NCBI GenBank assembly: GCA_036562265.1
Contig: DATCKS010000193.1
Coordinates: forward strand, 1 to 19,693
Source of the DNA: DASVDK01 sp036562265 [NCBI: Thermodesulfobacteriota bacterium]
GTDB lineage: Bacteria > DASVDK01
Length of the DNA: 19,693 bases
Direction of reading: 5' to 3'
Under the pieces are notes generated by a model that ran no database searches, was not told the DNA's origin, and saw only the letters and a program-made list of their open reading frames with translations. Made by a program: the position numbers and the translations under genes. This document shows positions 13,186-19,693 of the stretch, one piece after another (position 1 is the stretch's first letter; every line of letters begins with the position of its first letter).

Positions 13186-15858
13186 ATGTTTCGCCAGCCC
13201 CGCGCGTCCGTCCTGCGGCCTCTGGTCGCGGCCGGCGTCCGATACGACATCGTGAGCCTCGAAGTCGCGGAAGGCAGCTTTCCGGGCCTGTCCCGGCTAC
13301 CGGTTTCCCTCAAGGTCCTCGCCGAGAACCTGCTTCGGCATGCGGACGGGGTCGTGGTCACCGACGACGATCTCAGCGCCCTGGCGGCGCGCGCGGACGG
13401 CCGCGACGACGATCACGAGGTGGCCTTTCACCCGGCGCGCGTCCTGGTGCCCGACGCGTCGGGGGTGCCGCTCGTCGCCGACCTGGCCGCCATGCGCGAC
13501 GCCGCGGTGCGACTCGGCAAGGCGCCGGAGGCTGTGAGCCCGCGCGTGCCGATCGACGTCGTGATCGACCACTCGGTGGCCACCGATGTCGCGGGTCGCC
13601 CGGAGGCGCTCGAGCGGAACCTCGAGTTCGAGTACGCGCGCAACCGGGAGCGCTACGCCTTCCTCCGGTGGGCGCAGAAGAGCCTTCCGGGGGTGCGCGT
13701 CGTGCCGCCCGGCAACGGGATCGCGCACCAGGTGAACCTCGAGTTCCTCGCCACGGTCGTCACCGACGTCCCGCTCGGCGACGGCCGTCTCGCCTTCCCC
13801 GACACGCTCGTCGGGACCGACAGCCACACGACGATGATCAACGGGCTCGGCGTCTTCGGCTGGGGGGTCGGGGGGATCGAGGCCGCCTCGGCGATGCTCG
13901 GCGAGCCGATCTCGATGCTGGTGCCGCGGGTCGTCGGGTGCCGCCTCGTCGGCGCGCCGCGGCCCGGCGTCACGAGCACCGACGTCGTGCTCGCCCTCGT
14001 CGAGCGGCTGCGCGGCGTGGGGGTCGTCGGCGCCTTCGTCGAGTTCTTCGGGCCGGCGTTTGCGGCCCTCCGCCTCGAGGAGCGGGCGACGCTCGCCAAC
14101 ATGGCGCCGGAGTACGGCGCGACGATGGGCTTCTTCCCGATCGACGACGAGACGGTCCGCTACCTGCGCCTCACCGGCCGCGGCGACGCCCGCGCGGCGC
14201 TCGTCGAGGCCTACGCGAAGACGCAGGGCCTCTGGCACGACCCGGACATTCCGCGCGCCGGCTTCTCCGCCGTCGTGGAGTTCGACCTCTCGGCCGTGGA
14301 GCCGAGCCTCGCCGGTCCGCGGCGGCCGCAGGATCGCGTACCCCTCTCGCAGGTGCCGCGCCGGTTCCGCGAGGCCTTCGCCGACCCTGCGGCCGGCCGG
14401 ACGGCGCCGGGCGGGGCCGGGCGAGAGCGGCCCGTGGCCGACGGGGACGTCGCCATCGCCGCCATCACGAGCTGCACGAACACGTCGAACCCGTCGGTGA
14501 TGCTCGCGGCGGGGCTCCTCGCACGCAACGCCGTCCGCCTGGGCCTTCGGCCGCGGCCGTGGGTGCGGACCTCGCTCGCCCCAGGCTCGCGCGTCGTGAG
14601 CGACTACCTGGCGCGAGCCGGCCTCGTCGAGCCGCTCGAGGCGCTCGGCTTCCACGTCGTCGGCTACGGGTGCATGACCTGCGCCGGCCTCTCCGGGTCG
14701 CTCGATCCCGCCGTCGCCGCCGCGGCGAGGGACGGGCGGGTCGTCGCCGCGGTCCTCTCCGGCAACCGGAACTTCGAGGCGCGCATCCACCCGCTCGTGC
14801 GGGCCAACTTCCTGGCGTCGCCGCCGCTCGTGGTCGCCTACGCGCTCGCGGGGAGCGTCCTCTGGGATCCCGAGCGCGAGCCGCTCGGGGTGGGCGCCGA
14901 CGGTCGGGAGGTCTTCCTGCGGGACATCTGGCCGGACGACGACGAGGTCGAGCGCTGCCGGCGGGCCTGCCTCGGGCCGGACCTCTTCCGGACGCGCTAC
15001 GCGACGGTCACCGACGGGGGGCCGCGCTGGGAGGCGCTCGAGGCCGAGGCGAGCCCGACCTTCCCGTGGCCGGCGGCGAGCACCTACCTGCGCCGGCCCC
15101 CCTTCCTCGACGACCTCACGCTCGAGCCGGCAGAGGTCGCGGACATCGTCGGCGCGCGGCCGCTCGTCGTCCTCGGCGACAGCATCACGACCGACCACAT
15201 CTCCCCGGCGGGCGCCATCCCCGAGGACTCGCCCGCCGGCCGGTATCTGATCGCGGCCGGCGTCGAGCCGGCCGACTTCAACTCGTACGTCTCCCGCCGG
15301 GCGAACCACGAGGTCATGGCGCGGGGCGTCTTCGCCAACGTGCGACTCCGCAACGAGCTGGTCCCGGAGCGGGAGGGCGGGTTCACCCGGCACTGGCCCG
15401 ACGGCACGGTCATGCCGGTGCACGAGGCGGCCGCGCGGTACGCGGAGGAGAGGGTTCCGCTCGTCGTCGTCGCCGGGCGGGAGTACGGCAGCGGCTCCTC
15501 GCGCGACTGGGCCGCGAAGGGGCCGCGGCTCCTCGGCGTGCGCGCCGTCATCGCCGAGAGCTTCGAGCGGATCCACAGGTCCAACCTCGTCGGCATGGGG
15601 ATCCTGCCGCTCCAGCTCGACGAGGGGGTGACGCGCAGGTCCCTCCGTCTGACCGGCCGGGAGACGTTCGACGTCGTCGGCCTCGGCGAGCGGCTCGCGC
15701 CGCGCGCGTGGCTCGACCTGCGCATCCACAGGCCCGACGGGACGACCGGCACCGTTCGGGTCCGCTGCCGCATCGATACCGTGCCCGAGCTGGCGTGGTT
15801 CCGGCACGGGGGCATCCTGCAGTACACCACGCGACAGTTGCTTCGCGGTCGCGGCTGA
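13186..15858 (+). CDS. acnA: aconitate hydratase, AcnA/IRP-type, with variant cluster loop
   Basis: This [4Fe-4S] hydro-lyase interconverts citrate, cis-aconitate and isocitrate. At 890 residues it matches the AcnA type. Visible blocks are LPVSLKVLAENLLRH near the N-terminus, VDHSVATDV, GTDSHTTMINGLGVFGWGVGG, SCTNTSNPSVMLAAG (ligand C430), GYGCMTCAGLSG (ligands C496, C499), SGNRNFEARIHP, VLGDSITTDHISPAG, and the swivel-domain GSGSSRDWAAKGP. The second cysteine loop departs from the usual GCTTCIGNSG. The start at ATG 13186 has GGGAG 4 bp upstream; earlier open frame overlaps the regulator and is rejected. It leads an operon with the tctCBA transporter (39-bp gap) and is divergent from an FCD regulator, implying a dedicated role with an imported carboxylate rather than only the TCA cycle. 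Confidence 0.92.
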   Translation: MFRQPRASVLRPLVAAGVRYDIVSLEVAEGSFPGLSRLPVSLKVLAENLLRHADGVVVTDDDLSALAARADGRDDDHEVAFHPARVLVPDASGVPLVADLAAMRDAAVRLGKAPEAVSPRVPIDVVIDHSVATDVAGRPEALERNLEFEYARNRERYAFLRWAQKSLPGVRVVPPGNGIAHQVNLEFLATVVTDVPLGDGRLAFPDTLVGTDSHTTMINGLGVFGWGVGGIEAASAMLGEPISMLVPRVVGCRLVGAPRPGVTSTDVVLALVERLRGVGVVGAFVEFFGPAFAALRLEERATLANMAPEYGATMGFFPIDDETVRYLRLTGRGDARAALVEAYAKTQGLWHDPDIPRAGFSAVVEFDLSAVEPSLAGPRRPQDRVPLSQVPRRFREAFADPAAGRTAPGGAGRERPVADGDVAIAAITSCTNTSNPSVMLAAGLLARNAVRLGLRPRPWVRTSLAPGSRVVSDYLARAGLVEPLEALGFHVVGYGCMTCAGLSGSLDPAVAAAARDGRVVAAVLSGNRNFEARIHPLVRANFLASPPLVVAYALAGSVLWDPEREPLGVGADGREVFLRDIWPDDDEVERCRRACLGPDLFRTRYATVTDGGPRWEALEAEASPTFPWPAASTYLRRPPFLDDLTLEPAEVADIVGARPLVVLGDSITTDHISPAGAIPEDSPAGRYLIAAGVEPADFNSYVSRRANHEVMARGVFANVRLRNELVPEREGGFTRHWPDGTVMPVHEAAARYAEERVPLVVVAGREYGSGSSRDWAAKGPRLLGVRAVIAESFERIHRSNLVGMGILPLQLDEGVTRRSLRLTGRETFDVVGLGERLAPRAWLDLRIHRPDGTTGTVRVRCRIDTVPELAWFRHGGILQYTTRQLLRGRG

Positions 15859-15897
15859 CGTCCGCGGCGGCGAAGCCCTCGAACCGGGAGAACCGTC

Positions 15898-16845
15898 ATG
15901 CGCAACTCGCCTGGGCTCCACGTTCGTTCCCGCCGCCGCGCCTGGCCGCGCCTCGCGCTCGCGGCGACCCTCGGTCTCGCGCTCGCGGCCGGTCCGGCCG
16001 GCGCCGCGACGCTCGACACCCTCACCATCACCGTCGGCTCGTCGCCGGGCGGCGGTTGGGACCAGACGGCCCGCGCCATGCAAAGCGCCCTGCAGAGCGC
16101 CGGGATCGCCAGGACGGTGCGGGTCGAGAACGTGCCGGGCGGGACCGGCACGATCGCGCTCGCGCAGATCACGCGCAAGAAGGGCGACCCGACCGCGCTC
16201 CTCGTGAGCGGCCTCGCCATGGTCACCGGGATCCTGCAGACCGGGTCGCCGGTGACGCTGAAGGACGTGACGCCGCTCGCCCGCCTGACCTCGGAGTGGC
16301 AGGTCCTCGCGGTGCCGGCGTCGTCCGACATCAAGACGGTGCAGGACCTCGTGAAGCGCTTCAAGGAGAACCCGGGGGCCGTCTCGTGGGGCGGCGGCGC
16401 GGCCGGCAGCGCCGACCACGTGACGGTCGGCCTCTTCGCCCGGGCGGTCGGCGTCGATCCGACCAGGATCAACTACGTCGCGCACTCGGGCGGCGGGGAG
16501 GCGGCCGCCTCGCTTCTCGGCAGTCACGTCACGGTCGGCGTCTCCGGCCTCGGCGAGTTCGAGCAGCAGGCGAAGGCGGGCCACCTCCGCATCCTCGCGG
16601 TCGCGGCGCCGAACCGGCTGCCGGGCGTCGACGCGCCGACCCTCAAGGAGAGCGGCGTCGACCTCGAACACGGCAACTGGCGCAGCATCATGGCGGCGCC
16701 GGGGCTCAGCGACGCCGATCGGGCCCGACTCCTCGAGGCGATCGATCGGATGGTGAAGTCGGAGCCGTGGAAGCGGACGCTCGCGGATCGGGGCTGGACC
16801 GACGCGTACCTCGACGGTGACCAGTTCGCCGCGTTCCTCGCCTAG
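15898..16845 (+). CDS. tctC: tripartite tricarboxylate transporter substrate-binding protein (TctC/Bug family)
   Basis: This is the periplasmic binding protein (315 residues) of a TTT-family carboxylate importer. The N-terminus is a basic stretch (RSRRRAWPR) followed by a hydrophobic core and a likely cleavage site after AGA (about residue 36). The family blocks are clear: ITVGSSPGGGWDQTARAMQSAL, VENVPGGTGTIALAQI, LARLTSEWQVLAVPA, VSWGGGAAGSADHVTVGLFARAVG, INYVAHSGGGEAAASLLGSHV and a C-terminal ADRGW segment. The start is ATG 15898 with GGGAGAA upstream. It lies 39 bp after acnA in the same orientation. Bug proteins bind many organic acids, so citrate or aconitate is suggested only by the aconitase neighbour. 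Confidence 0.92.
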   Translation: MRNSPGLHVRSRRRAWPRLALAATLGLALAAGPAGAATLDTLTITVGSSPGGGWDQTARAMQSALQSAGIARTVRVENVPGGTGTIALAQITRKKGDPTALLVSGLAMVTGILQTGSPVTLKDVTPLARLTSEWQVLAVPASSDIKTVQDLVKRFKENPGAVSWGGGAAGSADHVTVGLFARAVGVDPTRINYVAHSGGGEAAASLLGSHVTVGVSGLGEFEQQAKAGHLRILAVAAPNRLPGVDAPTLKESGVDLEHGNWRSIMAAPGLSDADRARLLEAIDRMVKSEPWKRTLADRGWTDAYLDGDQFAAFLA

Positions 16846-16869
16846 GAGGAGGCCCGCGTCGCGGCGACG

Positions 16870-16896
16870 ATGAGGTCCCTCGGCCTGGTCAAGTGA
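16870..16896 (+). other. eight-codon reading frame between tctC and tctB, stop overlapping the tctB start
   Basis: ATG 16870 opens MRSLGLVK and stops at TGA (16894-16896), overlapping GTG 16893 of tctB as GTGA. AGGAGGAGG (16844-16852) lies upstream but 17 bp away. It may couple translation into tctB, or be the remnant of an original tctB N-terminus lost through a one-base change. It may also be chance. Confidence 0.3.
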
Positions 16897-17390
16897 GCGC
16901 CCGGCTCGTCATCGCGGCCGCCGTGGTCGGCCTCGGCCTCCTCGTGGGGGCCGGGGCCGCCAACTTCCGGGCGATCGGCGCCGCCCCGGGGGCCGGCCCC
17001 GCCATCTTCCCGGCGCTCGTCGCCATCGGTCTCGTCGTGTCCGGCATCCTCGTGGGGCTCGAGGCCTGGCGCGAGGCGAGGGGCCGCGCAGCCGCGGCGG
17101 GCGACGTCGCGGCGCAGGCCGGCCCGGCGGCGTTCGACTGGCGGGGGTTCCTGCTCGTCGCGGCCGGGCTCGCGGCCTTCGTCGCCCTGGTCGAGCGGGC
17201 CGGCTTCGTCCTCGCCGCGTCGGCGCTCTTCGTCCTCGTCGCGCGCGGGTTCGGCAGCCGCCGGCCGGTGCGGAGCGCGGCCATCGGCGTCGTGCTGGCC
17301 GCCGTCGTCTACGTCGTGTTCACGAGGGGCCTCGGGCTGCCGCTGCCCGCGGGGATCCTCGAGGGCGTTCTCGCCGCGCCGCCGCGCTGA
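16893..17390 (+). CDS. tctB: tripartite tricarboxylate transporter small membrane subunit (TctB, DUF1468-like)
   Basis: This is the small inner-membrane subunit (165 residues), typically with four membrane spans: LVIAAAVVGLGLLVGAGA, GPAIFPALVAIGLVVSGILVGL, FLLVAAGLAAFVALVERAGFVLAASALFVLVA (two closely spaced), and SAAIGVVLAAVVYVVFTRGLGLPLP. The G-PAIFP motif after the first span and the terminal LPLPAGILEG are typical of TctB. The start is GTG 16893; no ATG, GTG or TTG occurs in frame between the tctC stop and this codon, and no Shine-Dalgarno is adjacent, so start by coupling with the eight-codon frame at 16870 is likely. It lies 47 bp after tctC and 9 bp before tctA, completing the C-B-A order of TTT systems. 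Confidence 0.9.
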   Translation: MSARLVIAAAVVGLGLLVGAGAANFRAIGAAPGAGPAIFPALVAIGLVVSGILVGLEAWREARGRAAAAGDVAAQAGPAAFDWRGFLLVAAGLAAFVALVERAGFVLAASALFVLVARGFGSRRPVRSAAIGVVLAAVVYVVFTRGLGLPLPAGILEGVLAAPPR

Positions 17391-17399
17391 GGCACCCGC

Positions 17400-18899
17400 A
17401 TGCCCCTGACCGACCTCGCCCAGGGCTTCGCCGTCGCCCTGAACCCGATCAACCTCCTCTGGTCGTTCGTCGGCGTCACGCTCGGGACCGCCATCGGCAT
17501 CCTGCCCGGGATCGGACCGGCGCTCACCATCGCGCTCCTCTTGCCGGTGACCTTCCAGATGAGCCCGGTCTCGGCGTTCGTCATCTTCGGCGGCATCTAC
17601 TACGGCGCGGTCTACGGATCGTCGACGACGGCAATCCTCATCAACACGCCGGGCGAGACCGGCTCGGTCGTGACGGCCCTCGACGGCTACCAGATGGCGC
17701 GGCAGGGACGCGGCGCGGCGGCGCTCGCCACCGCGGCGATCGGCTCCTTCGTGGCCGGCACGATCGGCACGCTCGCCCTCTCGCTCGTTTCCCCGTACGC
17801 GGCACGGCTCGCCATCGCCTTCGGGCCGGCCGACTACTTCGCGCTGATGTGCGTCGGCTTCACGGCCGTCTCCTCGCTCCTCGGCTCGTCGACGGCCCGC
17901 GGCCTCACGAGCCTCTTCCTCGGGCTCGCCATCGGTCTTGTCGGGATCGACCTGCAGAGCGGCCAGCTCCGGTACGTCTTCGGCCTGCGGCCGCTCCTCG
18001 ACGGGGTGAGCGTGGTCGTGGCGGCGGTCGGGCTCTTCGCGGTCGGCGAGGCGCTGTACGTGGCCTCCCGGTCCGACCTCCGGGAGGAGGAGGTGACGCC
18101 GGTCCGCGGCTCGGTGTGGATGACGCGCGAGGAGTGGGCCAGGTCCTGGAAGCCGTGGCTGCGCGGCGCCGCCGTCGGCTTTCCGATCGGGACCCTGCCG
18201 GCCGGCGGGACCGACATCCCGACGGTTCTGTCCTACATGCTCGAGAAGCGGCTCTCGAAGCGGCCGGAGGAGTTCGGTCGCGGCGCCATCGAGGGGGTCG
18301 CCGGCCCCGAGGCGGCCAACAACGCCGCCGTGGCGGGCGTCCTCGTCCCGCTCCTCACCTTCGGCCTGCCGACCTCGTCGACGGCCGCGATCATGCTGGT
18401 CGCCTTCCAGCAGTACGGGATCCAGCCCGGGCCGCTCCTCTTCGCCTCGAACGCCGAGCTGGTCTGGGGGCTCATCGCGAGCCTGTACGTCGGCAACACG
18501 ATGCTCCTCCTCCTGAACCTGCCGCTCGCCGGGCTCTGGGTCAGGCTGCTCGCGATCCCGAAGCCGTACCTCTACGGCGGCATCCTGGTGTTCTCGGTGC
18601 TCGGCGTCTACGGCCTCAACAACTCGGTCGCCGATCTCGTGATCCTGGTCGTGATCGGCGCGCTCGGGTTCCTCCTGCGCCGGTACGACTTCCCGATCAT
18701 GCCGGTCATCCTCGGGCTCGTCCTCGGGCCGATGGCCGAGGTGCAGTTCCGGCGGGCGATGCAGACGAGCCAGGGCGACTGGACCGTGTTCCTGACCCGC
18801 CCGGCCTCGGCGGTGCTCCTCGCGGTGGCGCTGGCGGCGCTGTTCGGGCCGACCCTCGTGCGGCTCGCCCGCCGGCGCGCGGCGGGCGGCCGCGGCTGA
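17400..18899 (+). CDS. tctA: tripartite tricarboxylate transporter large permease (TctA)
   Basis: This is the large inner-membrane permease of the TTT importer (499 residues), many membrane spans. Hallmarks are [89 protein letters not shown], a central [18 protein letters not shown] (second copy of the glycine/proline loop), and [33 protein letters not shown]. The start at ATG 17400 has GAGG (17389-17392) 7 bp upstream, overlapping the tctB stop. It is the last gene of the operon. The next gene is convergent, 17 bp away. Confidence 0.95.
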   Translation: MPLTDLAQGFAVALNPINLLWSFVGVTLGTAIGILPGIGPALTIALLLPVTFQMSPVSAFVIFGGIYYGAVYGSSTTAILINTPGETGSVVTALDGYQMARQGRGAAALATAAIGSFVAGTIGTLALSLVSPYAARLAIAFGPADYFALMCVGFTAVSSLLGSSTARGLTSLFLGLAIGLVGIDLQSGQLRYVFGLRPLLDGVSVVVAAVGLFAVGEALYVASRSDLREEEVTPVRGSVWMTREEWARSWKPWLRGAAVGFPIGTLPAGGTDIPTVLSYMLEKRLSKRPEEFGRGAIEGVAGPEAANNAAVAGVLVPLLTFGLPTSSTAAIMLVAFQQYGIQPGPLLFASNAELVWGLIASLYVGNTMLLLLNLPLAGLWVRLLAIPKPYLYGGILVFSVLGVYGLNNSVADLVILVVIGALGFLLRRYDFPIMPVILGLVLGPMAEVQFRRAMQTSQGDWTVFLTRPASAVLLAVALAALFGPTLVRLARRRAAGGRG

Positions 18900-18920
18900 C
18901 GGGCGCGCGCCGGGCGTCAG
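18896..18920. terminator. inverted repeat spanning two convergent stop codons
   Basis: CTGACG (18896-18901) and CGTCAG (18915-18920) pair perfectly around a 13-nt GC-rich loop that can fold further (GGCGC/GCGCC). Both stop codons lie in the arms. A shared terminator for tctA and the minus-strand gene is plausible, without a T-run to confirm it. Confidence 0.4.
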
Positions 18921-19438
18921 TTCGCCATCCGCACGAACCAGACCCCCTCGTGGCAGTAGAAGACCGCTCCCGCGGTCTCGTGCTCGGAGCGGATCGCGGG
19001 GTGGCGCCGGCGCGTGCCTTTGGCCGGCCGCCTCGCGCGGTGGTCGAGCGGCACGAAGCCGTCGAGCGTGGCCGCGTCGTCGACCTCGATCGATAAGCCG
19101 CCGATCCGATCGCCCCACTCGATGTGATCGGCGCAGCGGGCAAGCTCGTGCCGCCGGTCCTTGATCATCAGCACGAGCCGGAAGGCCGGCCGCTCCCTGG
19201 GACCGGTCTCGCACCAGTAGGCGGCGCTCTGCTCGGCCGGGCCCGGCACGTAGCCGTAGACGAAGGGCCGCCCGATCACGCCCTCGCGCCCTTCGAAGTC
19301 GGTCACCTCCCGGCAGCCGTGCAGGCGCGCGTGCTCGACCAGGTCCTGCGGCAGGGCGGCGTCGTCGGCCCGGGCCGGGCCGGCAAGCGCCGTCGCGACC
19401 AGGAACCAGAACGTGGCGACCATCACGCGGAAAGCCAT
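18917..19438 (-). CDS. secreted protein of unknown function, four cysteines
   Basis: I do not recognise this 173-residue protein. It begins MAFRVMVATFWFLVATALAGPARADD, a clear Sec signal peptide with a likely cleavage after ARA (residue 24). The mature part has four cysteines (C42, C76, C102, C162), enough for two disulfides, which suits a periplasmic or extracellular location. Visible segments are LPQDLVEHARLHGCREVTDF, FVYGYVPG, YWCETGP, FRLVLMIKD and FYCHEGVWFVRMAN at the very end. A basic stretch (DHRARRPAKGTRRRHP, 132-147) precedes the last part. The start at ATG 19438 has GGAGGTGG just upstream and a good promoter at 19468-19496, so it is a real gene and probably expressed on its own. 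It is convergent with tctA and not obviously linked to it. Confidence 0.8.
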   Translation of the reverse strand: MAFRVMVATFWFLVATALAGPARADDAALPQDLVEHARLHGCREVTDFEGREGVIGRPFVYGYVPGPAEQSAAYWCETGPRERPAFRLVLMIKDRRHELARCADHIEWGDRIGGLSIEVDDAATLDGFVPLDHRARRPAKGTRRRHPAIRSEHETAGAVFYCHEGVWFVRMAN

Positions 19439-19467
19439 GTGCCACCTCCGTCGTCGCGGTCGGGAGG

Positions 19468-19496
19468 CTTATCGGGGAACTCGACGGGGATGTCAA
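19468..19496 (-). promoter_or_regulatory. predicted promoter of the secreted protein gene
   Basis: On the minus strand, TTGACA (19496-19491, perfect) and GATAAG (19473-19468, 4 of 6 to TATAAT) are separated by 17 bp. Transcription would begin near 19461, leaving about 22 nt with GGAGGTGG (19449-19442) before ATG 19438. This is the best promoter match found in the window. Confidence 0.7.
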
Positions 19497-19502
19497 GGGG
19501 CG

Positions 19503-19516
19503 CCGGCAGCTGCCGG
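19503..19516. promoter_or_regulatory. perfect 14-bp palindrome upstream of a promoter
   Basis: CCGGCAGCTGCCGG is self-complementary over 14 bp and lies 6 bp upstream of the -35 of the secreted-protein gene, roughly -42 to -55 from its predicted start. An activator site is possible. A role as a hairpin linked to the nearby terminator is the alternative. Confidence 0.4.
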
Positions 19517-19535
19517 TGGGAGGAGGAGGAAGGAG

Positions 19536-19563
19536 GGGGGCGGCCTCCGTCGAGGCCGCCCCC
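19536..19563. terminator. 12-bp-stem hairpin after the last gene
   Basis: GGGGGCGGCCTC (19536-19547) and GAGGCCGCCCCC (19552-19563) are perfect complements around a CGTC loop. It lies 19 bp past the stop of the minus-strand gene entering from the right, and on that strand is followed by a pyrimidine run (CTCCTTCCTCCTCCTCCC). This fits an intrinsic-type terminator that insulates the downstream promoter. Confidence 0.7.
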
Positions 19564-19582
19564 GTGTGCGTCGCTCCGCCGG

Positions 19583-19693
19583 TCAGGGACGCCAGGCGGG
19601 AACGTAGTCGTAGGTCGCGTCGGGGTCGACCTCGAGGGCCCCGGAGACGACGACGTGGCCGGTGCCGTCGGGCCGGATGGTGTGGAGCTCGTA
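19583..19693 (-). CDS. C-terminal end of an unidentified protein (5' part outside window)
   Basis: The minus-strand frame runs from the window edge to TGA (19585-19583), giving 36 residues that begin YELHTIRPDGTGHVVVSGAL and end DATYDYVPAWRP. It is judged real because the composition is protein-like, it ends just before a strong hairpin, and it matches the orientation of the neighbour. The HTIRPDGTG segment slightly recalls a beta-propeller (PD40/TolB-like) repeat, but this is too short to assign. Confidence 0.55.
   Translation of the reverse strand, partial: YELHTIRPDGTGHVVVSGALEVDPDATYDYVPAWRP

Noticed and set aside
13140-13361. Longer N-terminus for the GntR regulator
   Set aside because: It would overlap the first 176 bp of the aconitase gene and both promoters, and the added residues do not resemble GntR proteins.
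13297-16671. 1124-codon antisense open frame over acnA and tctC
   Set aside because: It is a shadow of the aconitase and TctC genes with no recognisable motif.
16842-19496. 884-codon antisense open frame over tctB, tctA and the secreted protein
   Set aside because: It has repetitive charged composition typical of GC shadows, and canonical TctA and TctB motifs are on the plus strand.

Overview
The window is a GC-rich bacterial segment (roughly 70% G+C by eye) with dense coding and short gaps. It starts in a conserved housekeeping block (3' end of smpB, then the complete tmRNA gene ssrA) and then enters accessory catabolic and transport genes. The mix of a Tat-exported binding protein, a tripartite tricarboxylate transporter, hydantoinase-type enzymes and a GGGGTCAGG-type AT-rich tandem repeat would fit an uncultivated soil or sediment bacterium (Methylomirabilota/Rokubacteria or a proteobacterium). 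That placement is only an inference; no rRNA or taxonomic marker is present.

Layout. (1) 1-745: smpB (partial) and ssrA, the two partners of trans-translation. (2) 746-1424: a gap without a convincing gene, holding a candidate sigma70-type promoter and two GC-rich hairpins. (3) 1425-9884, + strand: a tight seven-gene operon encoding an ABC ATPase (PotA-like), HyuA, HyuB, a small protein of the L-2-amino-thiazoline-4-carboxylate hydrolase family, a Tat-exported PotD-like binding protein and two PotB/PotC-like permeases. It looks like a complete import-and-hydrolyse cassette for a small cyclic amide or thiazoline. (4) 9903-12248: a GlxA-type AraC regulator (-) divergent from a winged-helix-containing SAM methyltransferase (+), with several dyads between them. 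(5) 12250-12336: a two-copy 25-bp direct repeat followed by a strong hairpin between convergent genes. (6) 12402-18899: a GntR/FCD regulator (-) divergent from an acnA-tctC-tctB-tctA operon (+). Only 46 bp separate the two starts, and a perfect 12-bp palindrome overlaps the -10 elements of both predicted promoters. The genes couple import of a tri- or dicarboxylate with aconitase-type isomerisation under a carboxylate-sensing type of repressor. (7) 18917-19693, - strand: an unrecognised secreted protein with four cysteines and its own good promoter, a 12-bp-stem hairpin, and the C-terminal end of a further gene that leaves the window.

No transposase, integrase, CRISPR array, tRNA or rRNA was seen. 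Most long alternative reading frames, including several above 800 codons, are high-GC shadows of the genes listed here.
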